From: Shewanella mangrovisoli
GTDB lineage: Bacteria; Pseudomonadota; Gammaproteobacteria; Enterobacterales; Shewanellaceae
Length of the DNA: 64,000 bases
Assembly (NCBI RefSeq): GCF_019457635.1
Contig: NZ_CP080412.1
Span: 2,170,001-2,234,000 of the forward strand
Reading direction: 5' to 3'
The notes under the pieces were generated by a model. It ran no database searches, had not been told where the DNA came from, and worked only from the letters and a program-made list of their open reading frames with translations. Below, in pieces: positions 47,872 through 57,010 of this stretch; positions within the stretch are counted from its first letter, which is position 1; the number at the start of each line of letters is the position of its first letter. Made by a program: the position numbers and the translations under genes.

Positions 47872-48486
47872 ATGCGTATTTTACTGTTATTGATTGCATT
47901 TTTAATGGCGGGCTGTAGCAGTCAGCCCACTCCTCAAACCTATTTTATCGCCCTGCAACATACGGCAGTTTCAGGTACAACGGATACCAGCCGTGGCGTT
48001 ATCCGTTCTGGCGAGCCGTGCTCATTAACGGTTAATCGGGTGAACTTGACTGACTATCTCAATACCCATGGTTTGGTCTATCAAACCTCTGCACAGGAGC
48101 TGGTCGTAGCAAGGCAGCATTTATGGGCAGGTTCTCTGGCCGAGCAAATCCAATTGAGATTAAACAATTTGCTAAGCCAGTCATGCAGCGCATCTGCTAG
48201 ATGGGCCTTAGCAACCGATAGTCCTGCGAAATCCGTCCAACTCGACCTGATAGTGACTGAATTTTATGGCAGCTATACAGGTGAGGCTGTTGTGGGCGGG
48301 CAGTGGCGCCTGATGGATAATACGCAGCAAGTGCTGCGTGAGCAGCCGTTCCAATATCGTGTCTCTTTGCCTGAAGAAGGTTATCCGGCTCTTGTCAGCA
48401 GCCTAGATAAAGGCCTAATACAGCTTGCTGAAGATATCCGCTTAATGGCGCCGCCGCATACGGCTCTGTTACTGCCAGCTCAGTGA
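47872..48486 (+). CDS. pqiC: PqiC, ABC-type transport auxiliary lipoprotein
   Basis: 204 aa, DUF330/PqiC family. Lipobox FLMAGC with Cys15; probably anchored in the outer membrane, where PqiC docks the PqiB tunnel. The sequence after it (QPTPQTYFIAL, VNLTDYLNTHGLVYQTSAQEL, AGSLAEQIQLRLNNLL) fits the family. The ATG is one base after the pqiB stop. Confidence 0.9.
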   Translation: MRILLLLIAFLMAGCSSQPTPQTYFIALQHTAVSGTTDTSRGVIRSGEPCSLTVNRVNLTDYLNTHGLVYQTSAQELVVARQHLWAGSLAEQIQLRLNNLLSQSCSASARWALATDSPAKSVQLDLIVTEFYGSYTGEAVVGGQWRLMDNTQQVLREQPFQYRVSLPEEGYPALVSSLDKGLIQLAEDIRLMAPPHTALLLPAQ

Positions 48487-48530
48487 CTGCCTACTGAGTT
48501 ACCCTCTGCTCAATAGGCAAAATAACTGCT

Positions 48531-48636
48531 TAAGGCGATATTAAGCTGAGCTTTTGCCTAAGCTCAGGCATATGGGCTTTGGTCTGCGAGCTTTGGCATA
48601 ACTGGCCAAAGTATAAATTGCTTAATGTCGCCTTTA
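48531..48636. other. structured intergenic element, probable bidirectional terminator
   Basis: A closing stem AAGGCGATATTAAG (48532-48545) pairs with 48621-48634 (14 bp, one G-T pair). Inside are two hairpins: CTGAGCTT (48546-48553) with AAGCTCAG (48560-48567), and CTTTGG (48591-48596) with CCAAAG (48606-48611). It lies between convergent pqiC and the SLC13 gene. Confidence 0.55.
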
Positions 48637-48683
48637 TCTTAACGTTTGTCGCAGGAAAACCGATTAATGCTTCTGGGGGAGAG

Positions 48684-50072
48684 TTAGCTTATCCAGCCCA
48701 ACAACTGCCACCAGAGGTAGTCGAGCGGCATCAGCACTAATAAGGTGATCAGCGCTAAGGGTAAGGTGACTTTCAGTAGATGGGCGAGGGACTCCTGCGA
48801 CAGTTGCATTGCCAAAATCAGCGGCGGCGCTTGATAGGGGAAAATCACCGTCGAAAAGCCGATCACTTGGGTCATCAATACCGCGGGCAGAGAAAACCCA
48901 GTCGCATTCGCTAAGTCGGCAGCCATGGGGGTGAGTACCGTAGGCACACCAGGCACGGTTGCCACTAATCCGGTTAAGGTCGATATCAATGATAAGGACA
49001 TAAAGTTTAGGAAAGAGGCGCCTTGCGACAAGGGTAAGTATTGGCTGAATGCTTGGCCGAGTGCGCTACCGAGCCCAGATTGATTGACTAGGGCGCCTAA
49101 TCCTAGCGCGGCGGCAACAAAGATAACCGTTGAAAAATCAACTGATTGATTAAAACGCTTTGGCTCAATAATGCCCCATTTCGGCAGCAAGAGGATGATG
49201 GCGGTCGTTTGCCCCACCCATGCCGGATTAATCCCATGCCATGAGTCTGTTATCCAAAACAGCAGGGTGATGATGAGTAACACAGCGAGTTTAACTTGCT
49301 TGACCACATCATACGCTTCGATATCCGTCGTTGCCGCAATCTGGGTTTTATCAATCTTGGCCGGAAACAAATACACCACGAGTGCCACTATGATGGCCGA
49401 TTTGAGCAGACCTAAAATTGGAAAGTGCAGAAACAGATATTCAGCATAGCCAAAATGCACGTTAAACAGGTTTTCGCTCGCACCAGCCAAAATCATGTTG
49501 GGAATATTGGCGGGCAGCACCGCAAGGCTTGGCATATTACAGGCAAGTGCTAGGGCGGTGGCTATGCCTATTCGGCCATTGCTGCCACGGCTAAAACCGA
49601 GCTGCTCGGCCAAGGCCATGCCGATGGGCAGCATCACTACCGCGCGCCCCACGGAGGATGGCATCACAAATCCCAGTAGCATCGCGCTGATGACCAGTCC
49701 CGCAATCATGCGTGGATAACTCATGGTTAACGCGGGGGCGATAACGGCGGCGAGGCGGCGACTCAAGCCCGACTCTGAAATGGCGCTACCAATCACAAAG
49801 CCAGAGATAATTAACCACACCGCCGCCGAACCGAATCCCGAAAACAACGCACTGGGATCGATCAGTTTAAAAATGGTGGCCAAGGCAAAAAAGATCAGCC
49901 CCGCCATAAAGGGCGGAATAAAGCCAGTGCTCCAAAATAACAGGGTGATGAGTACGACCGATGCGCTGTAGGAAAAAAGTGCAGAGTGCTGCTGTAGTGG
50001 AAACATGGCCAACAAGACTGCGACGAGCATGGCGCTAAAGACCAGCCATTTTTTAATACTTAACTTACCCAT
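48684..50072 (-). CDS. SLC13/DASS-type anion transporter
   Basis: 462 aa integral membrane protein with about 11-12 spans. It has the SLC13 (divalent anion:sodium symporter) pattern: VMPSSVGRAVVMLPIGMAL and TGLVATVPGVPTVLTPMAADL, two pseudo-symmetric motifs with Pro/Ser-Thr-rich tips that bind the anion. Substrate (dicarboxylate, sulfate or other) cannot be told. Divergent from the AraC gene at 50152, which may control it. Confidence 0.82.
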   Translation of the reverse strand: MGKLSIKKWLVFSAMLVAVLLAMFPLQQHSALFSYSASVVLITLLFWSTGFIPPFMAGLIFFALATIFKLIDPSALFSGFGSAAVWLIISGFVIGSAISESGLSRRLAAVIAPALTMSYPRMIAGLVISAMLLGFVMPSSVGRAVVMLPIGMALAEQLGFSRGSNGRIGIATALALACNMPSLAVLPANIPNMILAGASENLFNVHFGYAEYLFLHFPILGLLKSAIIVALVVYLFPAKIDKTQIAATTDIEAYDVVKQVKLAVLLIITLLFWITDSWHGINPAWVGQTTAIILLLPKWGIIEPKRFNQSVDFSTVIFVAAALGLGALVNQSGLGSALGQAFSQYLPLSQGASFLNFMSLSLISTLTGLVATVPGVPTVLTPMAADLANATGFSLPAVLMTQVIGFSTVIFPYQAPPLILAMQLSQESLAHLLKVTLPLALITLLVLMPLDYLWWQLLGWIS

Positions 50073-50151
50073 AGGGGATCACCTTAATATTGCGGGCATT
50101 GATATTGCGGCCTAAGATAGCCCAGTTAATATGGCGTTTTAAGGTGGTAAT

Positions 50152-50964
50152 GTGTCAGATGTTATTTCTAAAGCGACAATGTTGGCGCCCAGCCAATTTG
50201 CATTCACGTTAGATGCAAATCGTCCCGTATTGAGTAATGCGCGCAATCTTGAGGCCGAAATGGGCGTCGAACCCCATTCTCACCCTCGGGGGCAGTTACT
50301 TTGGGCGGCAAAAGGGATTTTACGGGTTCAAAGCGACAATGCGGTTTGGGTGGTGCCATCGACCCATGCTGTGTGGCTCCCCAGTGGTTGCCGGCATCAA
50401 ATTAACTGTGAAACCCAAGCTCATCTTCGCAATTTATATATCGACCCCAGTTATCGCGTCAGAGTGCAGGACACACAGGTGGTGATGGTTACAATGACGC
50501 AGCTAATGCGTGAAATGGTACTGAAACTATGCCAAGACGCCACAATGGAACCAGCCAAGTATTTTCGCTTGGGTTTAAGTGCCATAGACGAGTTAGATGC
50601 GCTCGACAGTGTGAATACCTACTTGAATGCGGGCTCGGATCCACGTCTTGGCCGAGTGATCCTGTTATTGATCAAAAAACCGCAGGCGGAGTATACCTTG
50701 GCCGAATTAGCCCAAAGCGCGGGGGCGAGTATTCGAACCATAGAACGACTCTTTAAAGCCGAAACCGGGCAGACCTACAGGCAATGGCGGCAAAGATACC
50801 GATTACTCAACTCCCTTGAGCGGTTAACCCAAGGGGAGAGCACGACGAGCGTGGCCCATAGCCTTGGGTATTTAAGTGTCAGTAGTTTTAGCGCAGCATT
50901 TAAAGCCTTATTTGGTTGCACGCCTCAGGAATACGCCCAAAAAAGCGTGCAAGCCACGCGGTAG
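50152..50964 (+). CDS. AraC-family transcriptional regulator with cupin sensor
   Basis: 270 aa from GTG, with AAGGTGG upstream. The N-terminal cupin-like domain (EPHSHPRGQLLWAAKGILRV, VVPSTHAVWLPSGCRHQI) senses an unknown ligand. The C-terminal AraC domain has two helix-turn-helix motifs (TLAELAQSAGASIRTIERLF and SVAHSLGYLSVSSFSAAFK). Divergent from the SLC13 transporter with 79 bases between starts, a typical regulator-target layout. Confidence 0.88.
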   Translation: MSDVISKATMLAPSQFAFTLDANRPVLSNARNLEAEMGVEPHSHPRGQLLWAAKGILRVQSDNAVWVVPSTHAVWLPSGCRHQINCETQAHLRNLYIDPSYRVRVQDTQVVMVTMTQLMREMVLKLCQDATMEPAKYFRLGLSAIDELDALDSVNTYLNAGSDPRLGRVILLLIKKPQAEYTLAELAQSAGASIRTIERLFKAETGQTYRQWRQRYRLLNSLERLTQGESTTSVAHSLGYLSVSSFSAAFKALFGCTPQEYAQKSVQATR

Positions 50965-51017
50965 AATTACCATATTTAAATCAAATAGTTACAAAGAAGT
51001 CTGCTTTAAATAGCTGC

Positions 51018-51125
51018 AAGGATAGTTCTTTAAGATAGTTCCTTTAGATTGCTCTTAAGGTTAGATCGTAGAGATAGCTCTTAGAAGTAGATCTTAGAGA
51101 TAGACCTTAGAAATAACCCCTTAAG
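51018..51125. repeat. degenerate tandem repeats, unit about 13-15 bases
   Basis: About eight imperfect copies of a GATAGNTCTTAGA-like unit (for example GATAGTTCTTTAA, GATAGTTCCTTTA, GATAGCTCTTAGA, TAGATCTTAGA, GATAGACCTTAGA) fill the space between the AraC gene and the glucoamylase gene end. Non-coding. Confidence 0.7.
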
Positions 51126-51146
51126 AGCGTTTCCAAAGAGAGTCCC

Positions 51147-51166
51147 TTAGTGCTAATCAGCACTAA
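51147..51166 (-). terminator. hairpin after the glucoamylase gene
   Basis: TTAGTGCT (51147-51154) pairs with AGCACTAA (51159-51166). It lies 30 bases past the minus-strand stop but lacks a strong T-run, so termination is uncertain. Confidence 0.4.
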
Positions 51167-51196
51167 AGGACACATTTAGATTGTCTCGAGTAGGAT

Positions 51197-53704
51197 TTAT
51201 TTCAACGCTTCTGGGACGATAGGGTAGTTATCCCATACTCGACCGTCGCTCATTGAACGCACCAGCTTGATATATTCAGCGTGGGTCCAGGCGAGCGGGG
51301 TGGCGGAGTTAGTGCCTTGGCCGAGTTGATATTGGTAGCGAGTGGCGTTACCTACACCGTCCCATGCTTGCTCGGGGAGCATCAGACCCGCGTTGGCGAA
51401 GGTTTCCATCCCTTGCACATAGGTATTGATAAGCTGCTGTTTGGTTTGCTGCGCGTGAGTACCCGTTAGCTCTCCCTTGGCGCTGGCGAGGGCCAGCTCA
51501 AAATGTCCACGCTCGCCGGTGAAGAAGGGCCAGACGCGGCCGCGTTGGTTGTCGCTATTACTGCCCGATTCGGCGTAGTTTGCGCCCGTGACAGTATCTT
51601 CACCGTAGCCATCGTTACCGTAACGTCTAAAGCCGGGTACACTACTGCCATCTTTTGCAGTAAAGCTGTATTTGAGGCGTAAATTGTCCTCAAGTTCGGT
51701 GTTATCCACCAGCGCAAGACTTTGATTAATCAGCTTATCGGTTGCGCCACGTACGCCATAGCGAACCAGTTCTAAAAAGCCGCCATCGAGGATCTGGCGT
51801 TGATCTAATCCCGCTCGACCATTATTAGCGGCGAGTGTCTCGGCGGTGTTTGGCTCACCATTCGGGCTTAAGCGAAGATAATAAGGCGCCTTAATGCCTT
51901 GGCCATCCGTGAGCAAACCTTGGGTCGTCACTAAGTGTTTTTCAAGTTGTTGATTAAGCGTTTTAGCGGTCGCTAAATAACGCTGACTAGCATCGCTGTC
52001 GTTTACTGCCTTGGCAATATCACTCGCAGCCACTAAGCCTGCGATCACTGCGGCCGTGGTGGAAGGCGAATAACCAGCTTGTTCTTCCCAACGTTCTTGT
52101 TGGGTTTTCGGTGGCGTAATTTGGGTGTGATTCCAGTCGAGATTCACCTCTCCGCCGCTAACTAAAAAGTCCGCCGCGGCTTTTAACATCTCTTGATACC
52201 AATGGCTCAGTTCCGCTTGGCTGAGTACGCCTGCCTGCCAGAGTTTCCAGCCGAGCATGATCGGCATCGCCGTTTGGTCGAGCTGTACGCCCACCCATTC
52301 GATTTGGCCATCCACATGGGTCTTTTGTAAAAACCAACCGGGTGTGCCGCTAAAGCCTGGGGTTTTGTCGCTCACTTGCACCTTTTTAAGGTACTCAAAG
52401 GCGACTTTAGGCGTTTGGGTATCGCCCATGGCGAGAAATGCCATGGCGCATTGGTAAAAGTCACGGGGCCAAACGGCTTTGTAGCCCGTGCTGGGGGTGA
52501 CAGCAGGGACGGTATCGCCCCAAGGATTAGAAAGCGACGCGATAAGGGCGCCCGCGTAGGTTTTATCTTCCTGCGCCTTGAGTACCATGGCACTGGTATA
52601 CAGCAGTTTGCCATTATCTGTGGTGCTTTGCGCCATAGCAGGCATCGCGGGCAGTGATTGTAAATAACTGTGCCAACCGGCGTTGTATTGGCTCAGCACA
52701 GCATCATACCCCGACGTTAGGCTGGCATTGGCATTGGCTAAACTGCTGGTTTCATCATGGCCAAAACCAATCGCCAAATTCACATTAAGAGGTTGATTCG
52801 CTTGGAGTGTGGGATAACTGGCGGTAAAGGCAATGTTGCCTTGAGTCGGATTTTCGGCGCTGCTGGTGGCCTGATAAAGGGTATCGAGCTTGCCATTATC
52901 GGCTAAATCGGCCAAACCATCGGATACACCGACAAAGCCCGTGGTCGCCTGCGCAAAATCGATATCCGATTTCACCGTCATTACACTGCTGTGTGGATCA
53001 GCGGTGCGAGCGATAAGGGCTTGATGATCGATTCTGCCAATATCATTCGCACCCGCATTATCGATATGGGGGTTAACGTATAAATGCGGTGTGATGCCCG
53101 CTTCAAAGGCGGTAAACGTCACGCGCATCATCAGCGTATCGCGGTCGGGGTCGGTAAAGATATGTTTTTCTATCTGATACTTACCTTCAACGTCGCGATT
53201 GATAATCTTATAGGCCAAGGATTGTGGGCGGCCATTGGCATCGGTATCTAAGTATTCAATGCTACTGATCGTGTTGTCTTTCTCTGTATCGACAAAGCCA
53301 TTGCCGATGATCACAAATTGCAACTCTTTGAGTTGAGCGTTGTGAATAAGGCCGTACATGGTTTCGGTTAAAATCCCCTGCGCGACGGAGAACCACACGC
53401 GGCTGATGGGATTTTGGGCACTATCTTGATATTGCCCTTGAGTATAAGGCTCATAGGAGGTGCCAATCCCTGTTTTACCGGAGAACGCCCAAGTAGGCGC
53501 TTTGCCGGGGGCGCCGGGGGCAATCTGTACGTTTGCGGATTTGGCGACGGTCGGTGTGGATACGTCAGTATTGGGGGCCGAGGGTGAGCAGCCTGTTAAG
53601 CTGGCAACGCCAATAAGGCTTGCGGCGATCGCAAGCGCAATCGGCTTACGGCTTAAGTCGCGGCGGTCAGAAAAGCTGCTAACTGTTGTTGATTCCATAT
53701 TCAT
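51197..53704 (-). CDS. cga: glucan 1,4-alpha-glucosidase (GH15 glucoamylase), lipoprotein
   Basis: Releases glucose from the ends of alpha-glucans. 835 aa from the ATG at 53704 (GGGGAG six bases upstream; the TTG at 53722 is rejected). Lipobox SLTGC, Cys39, so cell-envelope anchored. A beta-sandwich glucodextranase-type N-domain is followed by the (alpha/alpha)6 GH15 domain; GYKAVWPRDFYQCAMAFLAMGD and the catalytic-Glu region RWEEQAGYSPSTTAA (near residue 538) are clear. Follows the symporter gene at 53821 on the same strand. Shewanella maltodextrin loci are known to carry such an enzyme. Confidence 0.9.
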   Translation of the reverse strand: MNMESTTVSSFSDRRDLSRKPIALAIAASLIGVASLTGCSPSAPNTDVSTPTVAKSANVQIAPGAPGKAPTWAFSGKTGIGTSYEPYTQGQYQDSAQNPISRVWFSVAQGILTETMYGLIHNAQLKELQFVIIGNGFVDTEKDNTISSIEYLDTDANGRPQSLAYKIINRDVEGKYQIEKHIFTDPDRDTLMMRVTFTAFEAGITPHLYVNPHIDNAGANDIGRIDHQALIARTADPHSSVMTVKSDIDFAQATTGFVGVSDGLADLADNGKLDTLYQATSSAENPTQGNIAFTASYPTLQANQPLNVNLAIGFGHDETSSLANANASLTSGYDAVLSQYNAGWHSYLQSLPAMPAMAQSTTDNGKLLYTSAMVLKAQEDKTYAGALIASLSNPWGDTVPAVTPSTGYKAVWPRDFYQCAMAFLAMGDTQTPKVAFEYLKKVQVSDKTPGFSGTPGWFLQKTHVDGQIEWVGVQLDQTAMPIMLGWKLWQAGVLSQAELSHWYQEMLKAAADFLVSGGEVNLDWNHTQITPPKTQQERWEEQAGYSPSTTAAVIAGLVAASDIAKAVNDSDASQRYLATAKTLNQQLEKHLVTTQGLLTDGQGIKAPYYLRLSPNGEPNTAETLAANNGRAGLDQRQILDGGFLELVRYGVRGATDKLINQSLALVDNTELEDNLRLKYSFTAKDGSSVPGFRRYGNDGYGEDTVTGANYAESGSNSDNQRGRVWPFFTGERGHFELALASAKGELTGTHAQQTKQQLINTYVQGMETFANAGLMLPEQAWDGVGNATRYQYQLGQGTNSATPLAWTHAEYIKLVRSMSDGRVWDNYPIVPEALK

Positions 53705-53766
53705 CAAAATCTCCCCAATCAATAGATGGTGCTAATTGCGATTTATTCTTGTTGTAAGTTATGCGT

Positions 53767-53802
53767 CTTGGCGTTGAGTTGCCCAAACGCCTAAACGCCA
53801 AG
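53767..53802 (-). other. hairpin between the sugar symporter and glucoamylase genes
   Basis: CTTGGCGTT (53767-53775) pairs with AACGCCAAG (53794-53802). No T-run, so it may stabilise mRNA ends or set the ratio between the two genes. Confidence 0.5.
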
Positions 53803-53820
53803 TTTGCTGAGTTGTAGGAT

Positions 53821-55416
53821 TTATACTTGAGTGTGCTGAGTATTCGGTTGCTCAACAAAGAGCACGGCAATTCCGGCGCAGAGCATCAGAACGCCGCCGG
53901 TGATCAGGGCGTAGATGGGTTGACCATCAAATAATCCATTAAGAATTAAGCCTAAAACACTGGCTGCGAGCAGCTGTGGGATCACAATAAAGAAGTTAAA
54001 GATCCCCATGTACACGCCCATCTTTTTCGGCGGCAAGGCGCCGGATAACATGGCGTAGGGCACGGAGAGAATCGAGGCCCAGGCGATACCCACTCCAATC
54101 ATAGGCAGCCATAACAGACTGGGATCTTTAATAAAATAGAAACTGATCAAGCCAAAACCGCCGCAGAACATATTAAAAGTGTGGGTCAGTTTGATGCCGA
54201 TACGTTTAGCAAGCAGTGGGATAAACAGGGCCGCAATGGCCGAAAATCCGTTGTAGGAGGCGAACAGTACACCCACCCAATCGGCGCCATCGTTATAGGC
54301 CTTAGACAACACATCGCTGCTGCCAAAATGGTAGGACGTCACCGCCGAGGTGGTGTAAATCCACATCGCAAATAGCGCGAACCAAGAGAAAAACTGCACT
54401 ATCGCTAACTGATGCATGGCCTTCGGCATATGGAATAAATCGTCGACCACATTAAAGACAATGCCCAGTTGCGCGCGTTGTGAGGGCGTTGATTTGCCTA
54501 AACGCAGTGCGCAGTAAAGTTGCAATGGGCCAAAGGCAAAAATCCCTAAGGTTAAAATATACAGCTGCTTATCTAAATCCTGTGCCCAAACCGCAAGAGT
54601 CAGTAGTGCGCCTACGGCCATCCAAACGATAGCGGCAAATTGATAATTCTTATGGGTACGAGTGCGATGTAGTTGCTCCTCAGCACTTGAGTCAGCATTG
54701 CCATGGAAGGCGTCGAGTTCATCGGGGGAATATTCTTTGGTGGAGATAACAGTCCAAGCCACACTGAGAAACAGCACTGCGCCACCAAAATAGAAGGCAT
54801 AACGCACAGAATCGGCTATTTCGCCTGCGGACGCTGTATTGGCGACATTAAAGAAGTTGCTGAGAACATAGGGCAGGGCTGAAGCCACAACCGCGCCGAT
54901 GCCGATAAAAAAGCTTTGCATGGCATAGCCTTGGGTGCGCTGCTTGGGAGGCAAATTATCCCCCACAAAGGCACGGAAGGGTTCCATGGCGATATTGATT
55001 GAGGCATCCATAATCCACAGCATACCTGCGGCAATCCACAACGTAGGGGAATGTGGCATCACAAAAATAGCAAGAGTCGTACAAATGGCGCCGATTAAAA
55101 AATACGGCCGGCGGCGACCTAAGCGCCCCCATGTGTTATCGCTCAGATAACCAATAATAGGTTGAACTAGCAGACCGGTTAACGGCGCGGCAATCCACAG
55201 GATAGGAATATCATCGATAGAGGCGCCAAGGGTTTGGAAAATGCGGCTGACGTTGGCATTTTGCAGTGCAAAGCCGAATTGGATCCCCAAAAAGCCAAAG
55301 CACATATTGAAGATTTGCCAGAAATTCAGCTCGGGTTGTACCTTATGCACGGCGCGTTGCGCCACCTTGGGCGAGAAATTCTCTAATGGGGTAACCGTTT
55401 GTTGATCCGCGGACAT
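53821..55416 (-). CDS. malT: SLC45-type sugar:proton symporter (maltose transporter MalT-like)
   Basis: 531 aa from the ATG at 55416 (GAAGGGAAG upstream; the frame to 55488 lacks a ribosome site). MFS/GPH-like protein with 12 spans and the motif GRLGRRRPYFLIGA after span 2-3 (DNTWGRLGRRRPY). A large cytosolic loop (about residues 225-255) is typical. Likely imports maltose or maltodextrins, inferred from the glucoamylase and GH97 genes nearby. The symbol follows Shewanella usage for the transporter and is not the E. coli regulator. Confidence 0.82.
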   Translation of the reverse strand: MSADQQTVTPLENFSPKVAQRAVHKVQPELNFWQIFNMCFGFLGIQFGFALQNANVSRIFQTLGASIDDIPILWIAAPLTGLLVQPIIGYLSDNTWGRLGRRRPYFLIGAICTTLAIFVMPHSPTLWIAAGMLWIMDASINIAMEPFRAFVGDNLPPKQRTQGYAMQSFFIGIGAVVASALPYVLSNFFNVANTASAGEIADSVRYAFYFGGAVLFLSVAWTVISTKEYSPDELDAFHGNADSSAEEQLHRTRTHKNYQFAAIVWMAVGALLTLAVWAQDLDKQLYILTLGIFAFGPLQLYCALRLGKSTPSQRAQLGIVFNVVDDLFHMPKAMHQLAIVQFFSWFALFAMWIYTTSAVTSYHFGSSDVLSKAYNDGADWVGVLFASYNGFSAIAALFIPLLAKRIGIKLTHTFNMFCGGFGLISFYFIKDPSLLWLPMIGVGIAWASILSVPYAMLSGALPPKKMGVYMGIFNFFIVIPQLLAASVLGLILNGLFDGQPIYALITGGVLMLCAGIAVLFVEQPNTQHTQV

Positions 55417-56165
55417 GCAACTTCCCTTCAGTAGCGGGCAGCGGGGCTGCCTTGAGTCATTTATCGTTATAATGTGTGGCCTATTCAATGGCCTTTGCTC
55501 AGTTTTACGCGTGTTGTGCTAGCTTCCACAGAAAATGCATCACCGCCTGGTCGTGTGGGTGAAAAAATGGCGAATATACCTCTCCCTCAGAAGCATATTC
55601 GCCAATAAATTCATTTTCATACGCTATGATGCAAATGCTCAGTAGCAGAAAAGAACCTAAGCCTGACAGCTATCCTCAAAGGCAACCACCAGAAACGACC
55701 TCACAGTGTTCAACCCCACAAGCAGAGGGTGAAACTAGCGAATTTATAGTAGCCGCAGCGCCAATTGACGCACAACCGCTTACATACGTATTCATCATTC
55801 CTTGATAACCCTGGCGAAACAGCCTTGTAACTAATAGTGTGTGGATTTTACGTGAGGTGTGGATGGGTTTAAACCCTAGATGTATCCTGTTATCACATCG
55901 GTGGGGATGAGTGTAGCGTCTTGGAATTGGGTTACTCGCGTTGTGATGAGTGGGAATGTGTTGAAATCTGCTAATTGGTGGAAGTACATGGATCATTTTC
56001 AATTTAATCAACAGACTCATCTTTCTAGGCTATTGATAGCGAAAGCATAATGCATCACTATGTCGCCAGACTTTACTGACCGTTAGCGACTTGCCGCCAT
56101 TGACGTGTGTGGCAAGAGCAATTGAATATTCATTCTGGCTTGGTATTACGCCCTTAAGGAACCCT
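55417..56165. other. gene-free region upstream of malT
   Basis: About 750 bases, divergent between malT and the YciI-like gene. It contains an inverted repeat GGCGAATAT (55569-55577) / ATATTCGCC (55595-55603) and the CATACGTATTCA element at 55782-55793. The frame 55676-56020 (minus) has no ribosome site and an unusual composition, so it is not called. Confidence 0.6.
55780..55797. promoter_or_regulatory. candidate MalR-type operator upstream of malT
   Basis: TTACATACGTATTCATCA, centred on the palindrome ATACGTAT. The same core CATACGTATTCA recurs upstream of the GH97 gene. LacI-family regulators bind such palindromes; a MalR-type repressor is known for Shewanella maltodextrin genes. No regulator gene is in the window. 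Confidence 0.5.
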
Positions 56166-56459
56166 ATGTTTGTTATCACCTTAACCTACAAAAAACCGCT
56201 GGCCGATGTGGAACTGCATTTGGCGGCCCATATTGCCTATCTCGATGAATATTATGCCAAGGGCACCTTTATCGCCTCCGGTCGTAAGGTACCCCGCACT
56301 GGCGGAGTGATCCTTGCCAAGGCTGATAATCGCGCCGAGCTTGAAACCATTGTCAAACTCGACCCCTTCTATATCGAAGAGGTGGCCGAATTTGAGGTGG
56401 TGGAGTTTGTACCTACTCGGGCCGCAGCAGGTTTAGAAGCTTTAGTTGAGCAGATTTAA
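56166..56459 (+). CDS. YciI-family protein
   Basis: 97 aa, with AGGA five bases before the ATG at 56166; the frame from 56091 has no ribosome site. The ferredoxin-like YciI fold pattern is clear: FVITLTYKKPL, HIAYLDEYYAKGTFIASGRK, GGVILAKADNR, LDPFYIEEVAEFEVVEF. The His-Asp pair near the first helix (AHIAYLDEY) matches the family. Function of YciI proteins is not established. Confidence 0.85.
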   Translation: MFVITLTYKKPLADVELHLAAHIAYLDEYYAKGTFIASGRKVPRTGGVILAKADNRAELETIVKLDPFYIEEVAEFEVVEFVPTRAAAGLEALVEQI

Positions 56460-56486
56460 AGGGTAGGGATACGAGCTAAAAACATA

Positions 56487-56963
56487 ATGGAATATACCCA
56501 AAATTTAATGCAGCCTGTGGATCTTGAATGGGTGCCTGCGCAACAAGTCCCTATGGCCTTGCTGTTAGAGGCCGATCCTTCCACTGCCAGTATCGAAGCG
56601 TATTTGGATAATGCTTGGTGTTTTGCCGCCAAGTATAAGGATGAGATTGTGGCCGTGTGTGTGGCTAAGCTCATTCGCGATAAGGTTGCGGAAATCTTCA
56701 ATATGGCGGTGCGGCCTGACTATCAGCGGCAGGGAATTGGTTCTGTGTTACTGTCATTTGCCTTAACTGAATTGGCGAAAAAGTCGGTGGTTCGTGTGGA
56801 GTTGGGTACGGGTAGCTTTGGGTATCAACTCACTTATTATCAGCGACTGGGGTTTAGAGTCGAGGCTGTGATAAAAGACCACTTCTTAACCCATTACGAC
56901 GAACCTCTGTTTGAACAGGGATTACAACATAAGGATATGCTGCAATTAGCGCTGGAGTTATAA
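56487..56963 (+). CDS. GNAT-family acetyltransferase
   Basis: 158 aa. Acetyl-CoA motif AVRPDYQRQGIGSVLLSFAL; the following ELGTGSFGYQLTYYQRLGFR is the usual beta5-alpha4 segment. Substrate unknown. It begins 27 bases after the YciI-like gene and is probably co-transcribed with it. Confidence 0.87.
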   Translation: MEYTQNLMQPVDLEWVPAQQVPMALLLEADPSTASIEAYLDNAWCFAAKYKDEIVAVCVAKLIRDKVAEIFNMAVRPDYQRQGIGSVLLSFALTELAKKSVVRVELGTGSFGYQLTYYQRLGFRVEAVIKDHFLTHYDEPLFEQGLQHKDMLQLALEL

Positions 56964-57010
56964 ACCTTGCTGTCGATTATGGACGTAATGACAAATCGAA
57001 AGGATCTCGA

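Noticed and set aside
55676..56020. Minus-strand 114-codon frame upstream of malT
   Set aside because: His/Pro/Ile-rich odd composition, no ribosome site; overlaps the proposed operator.
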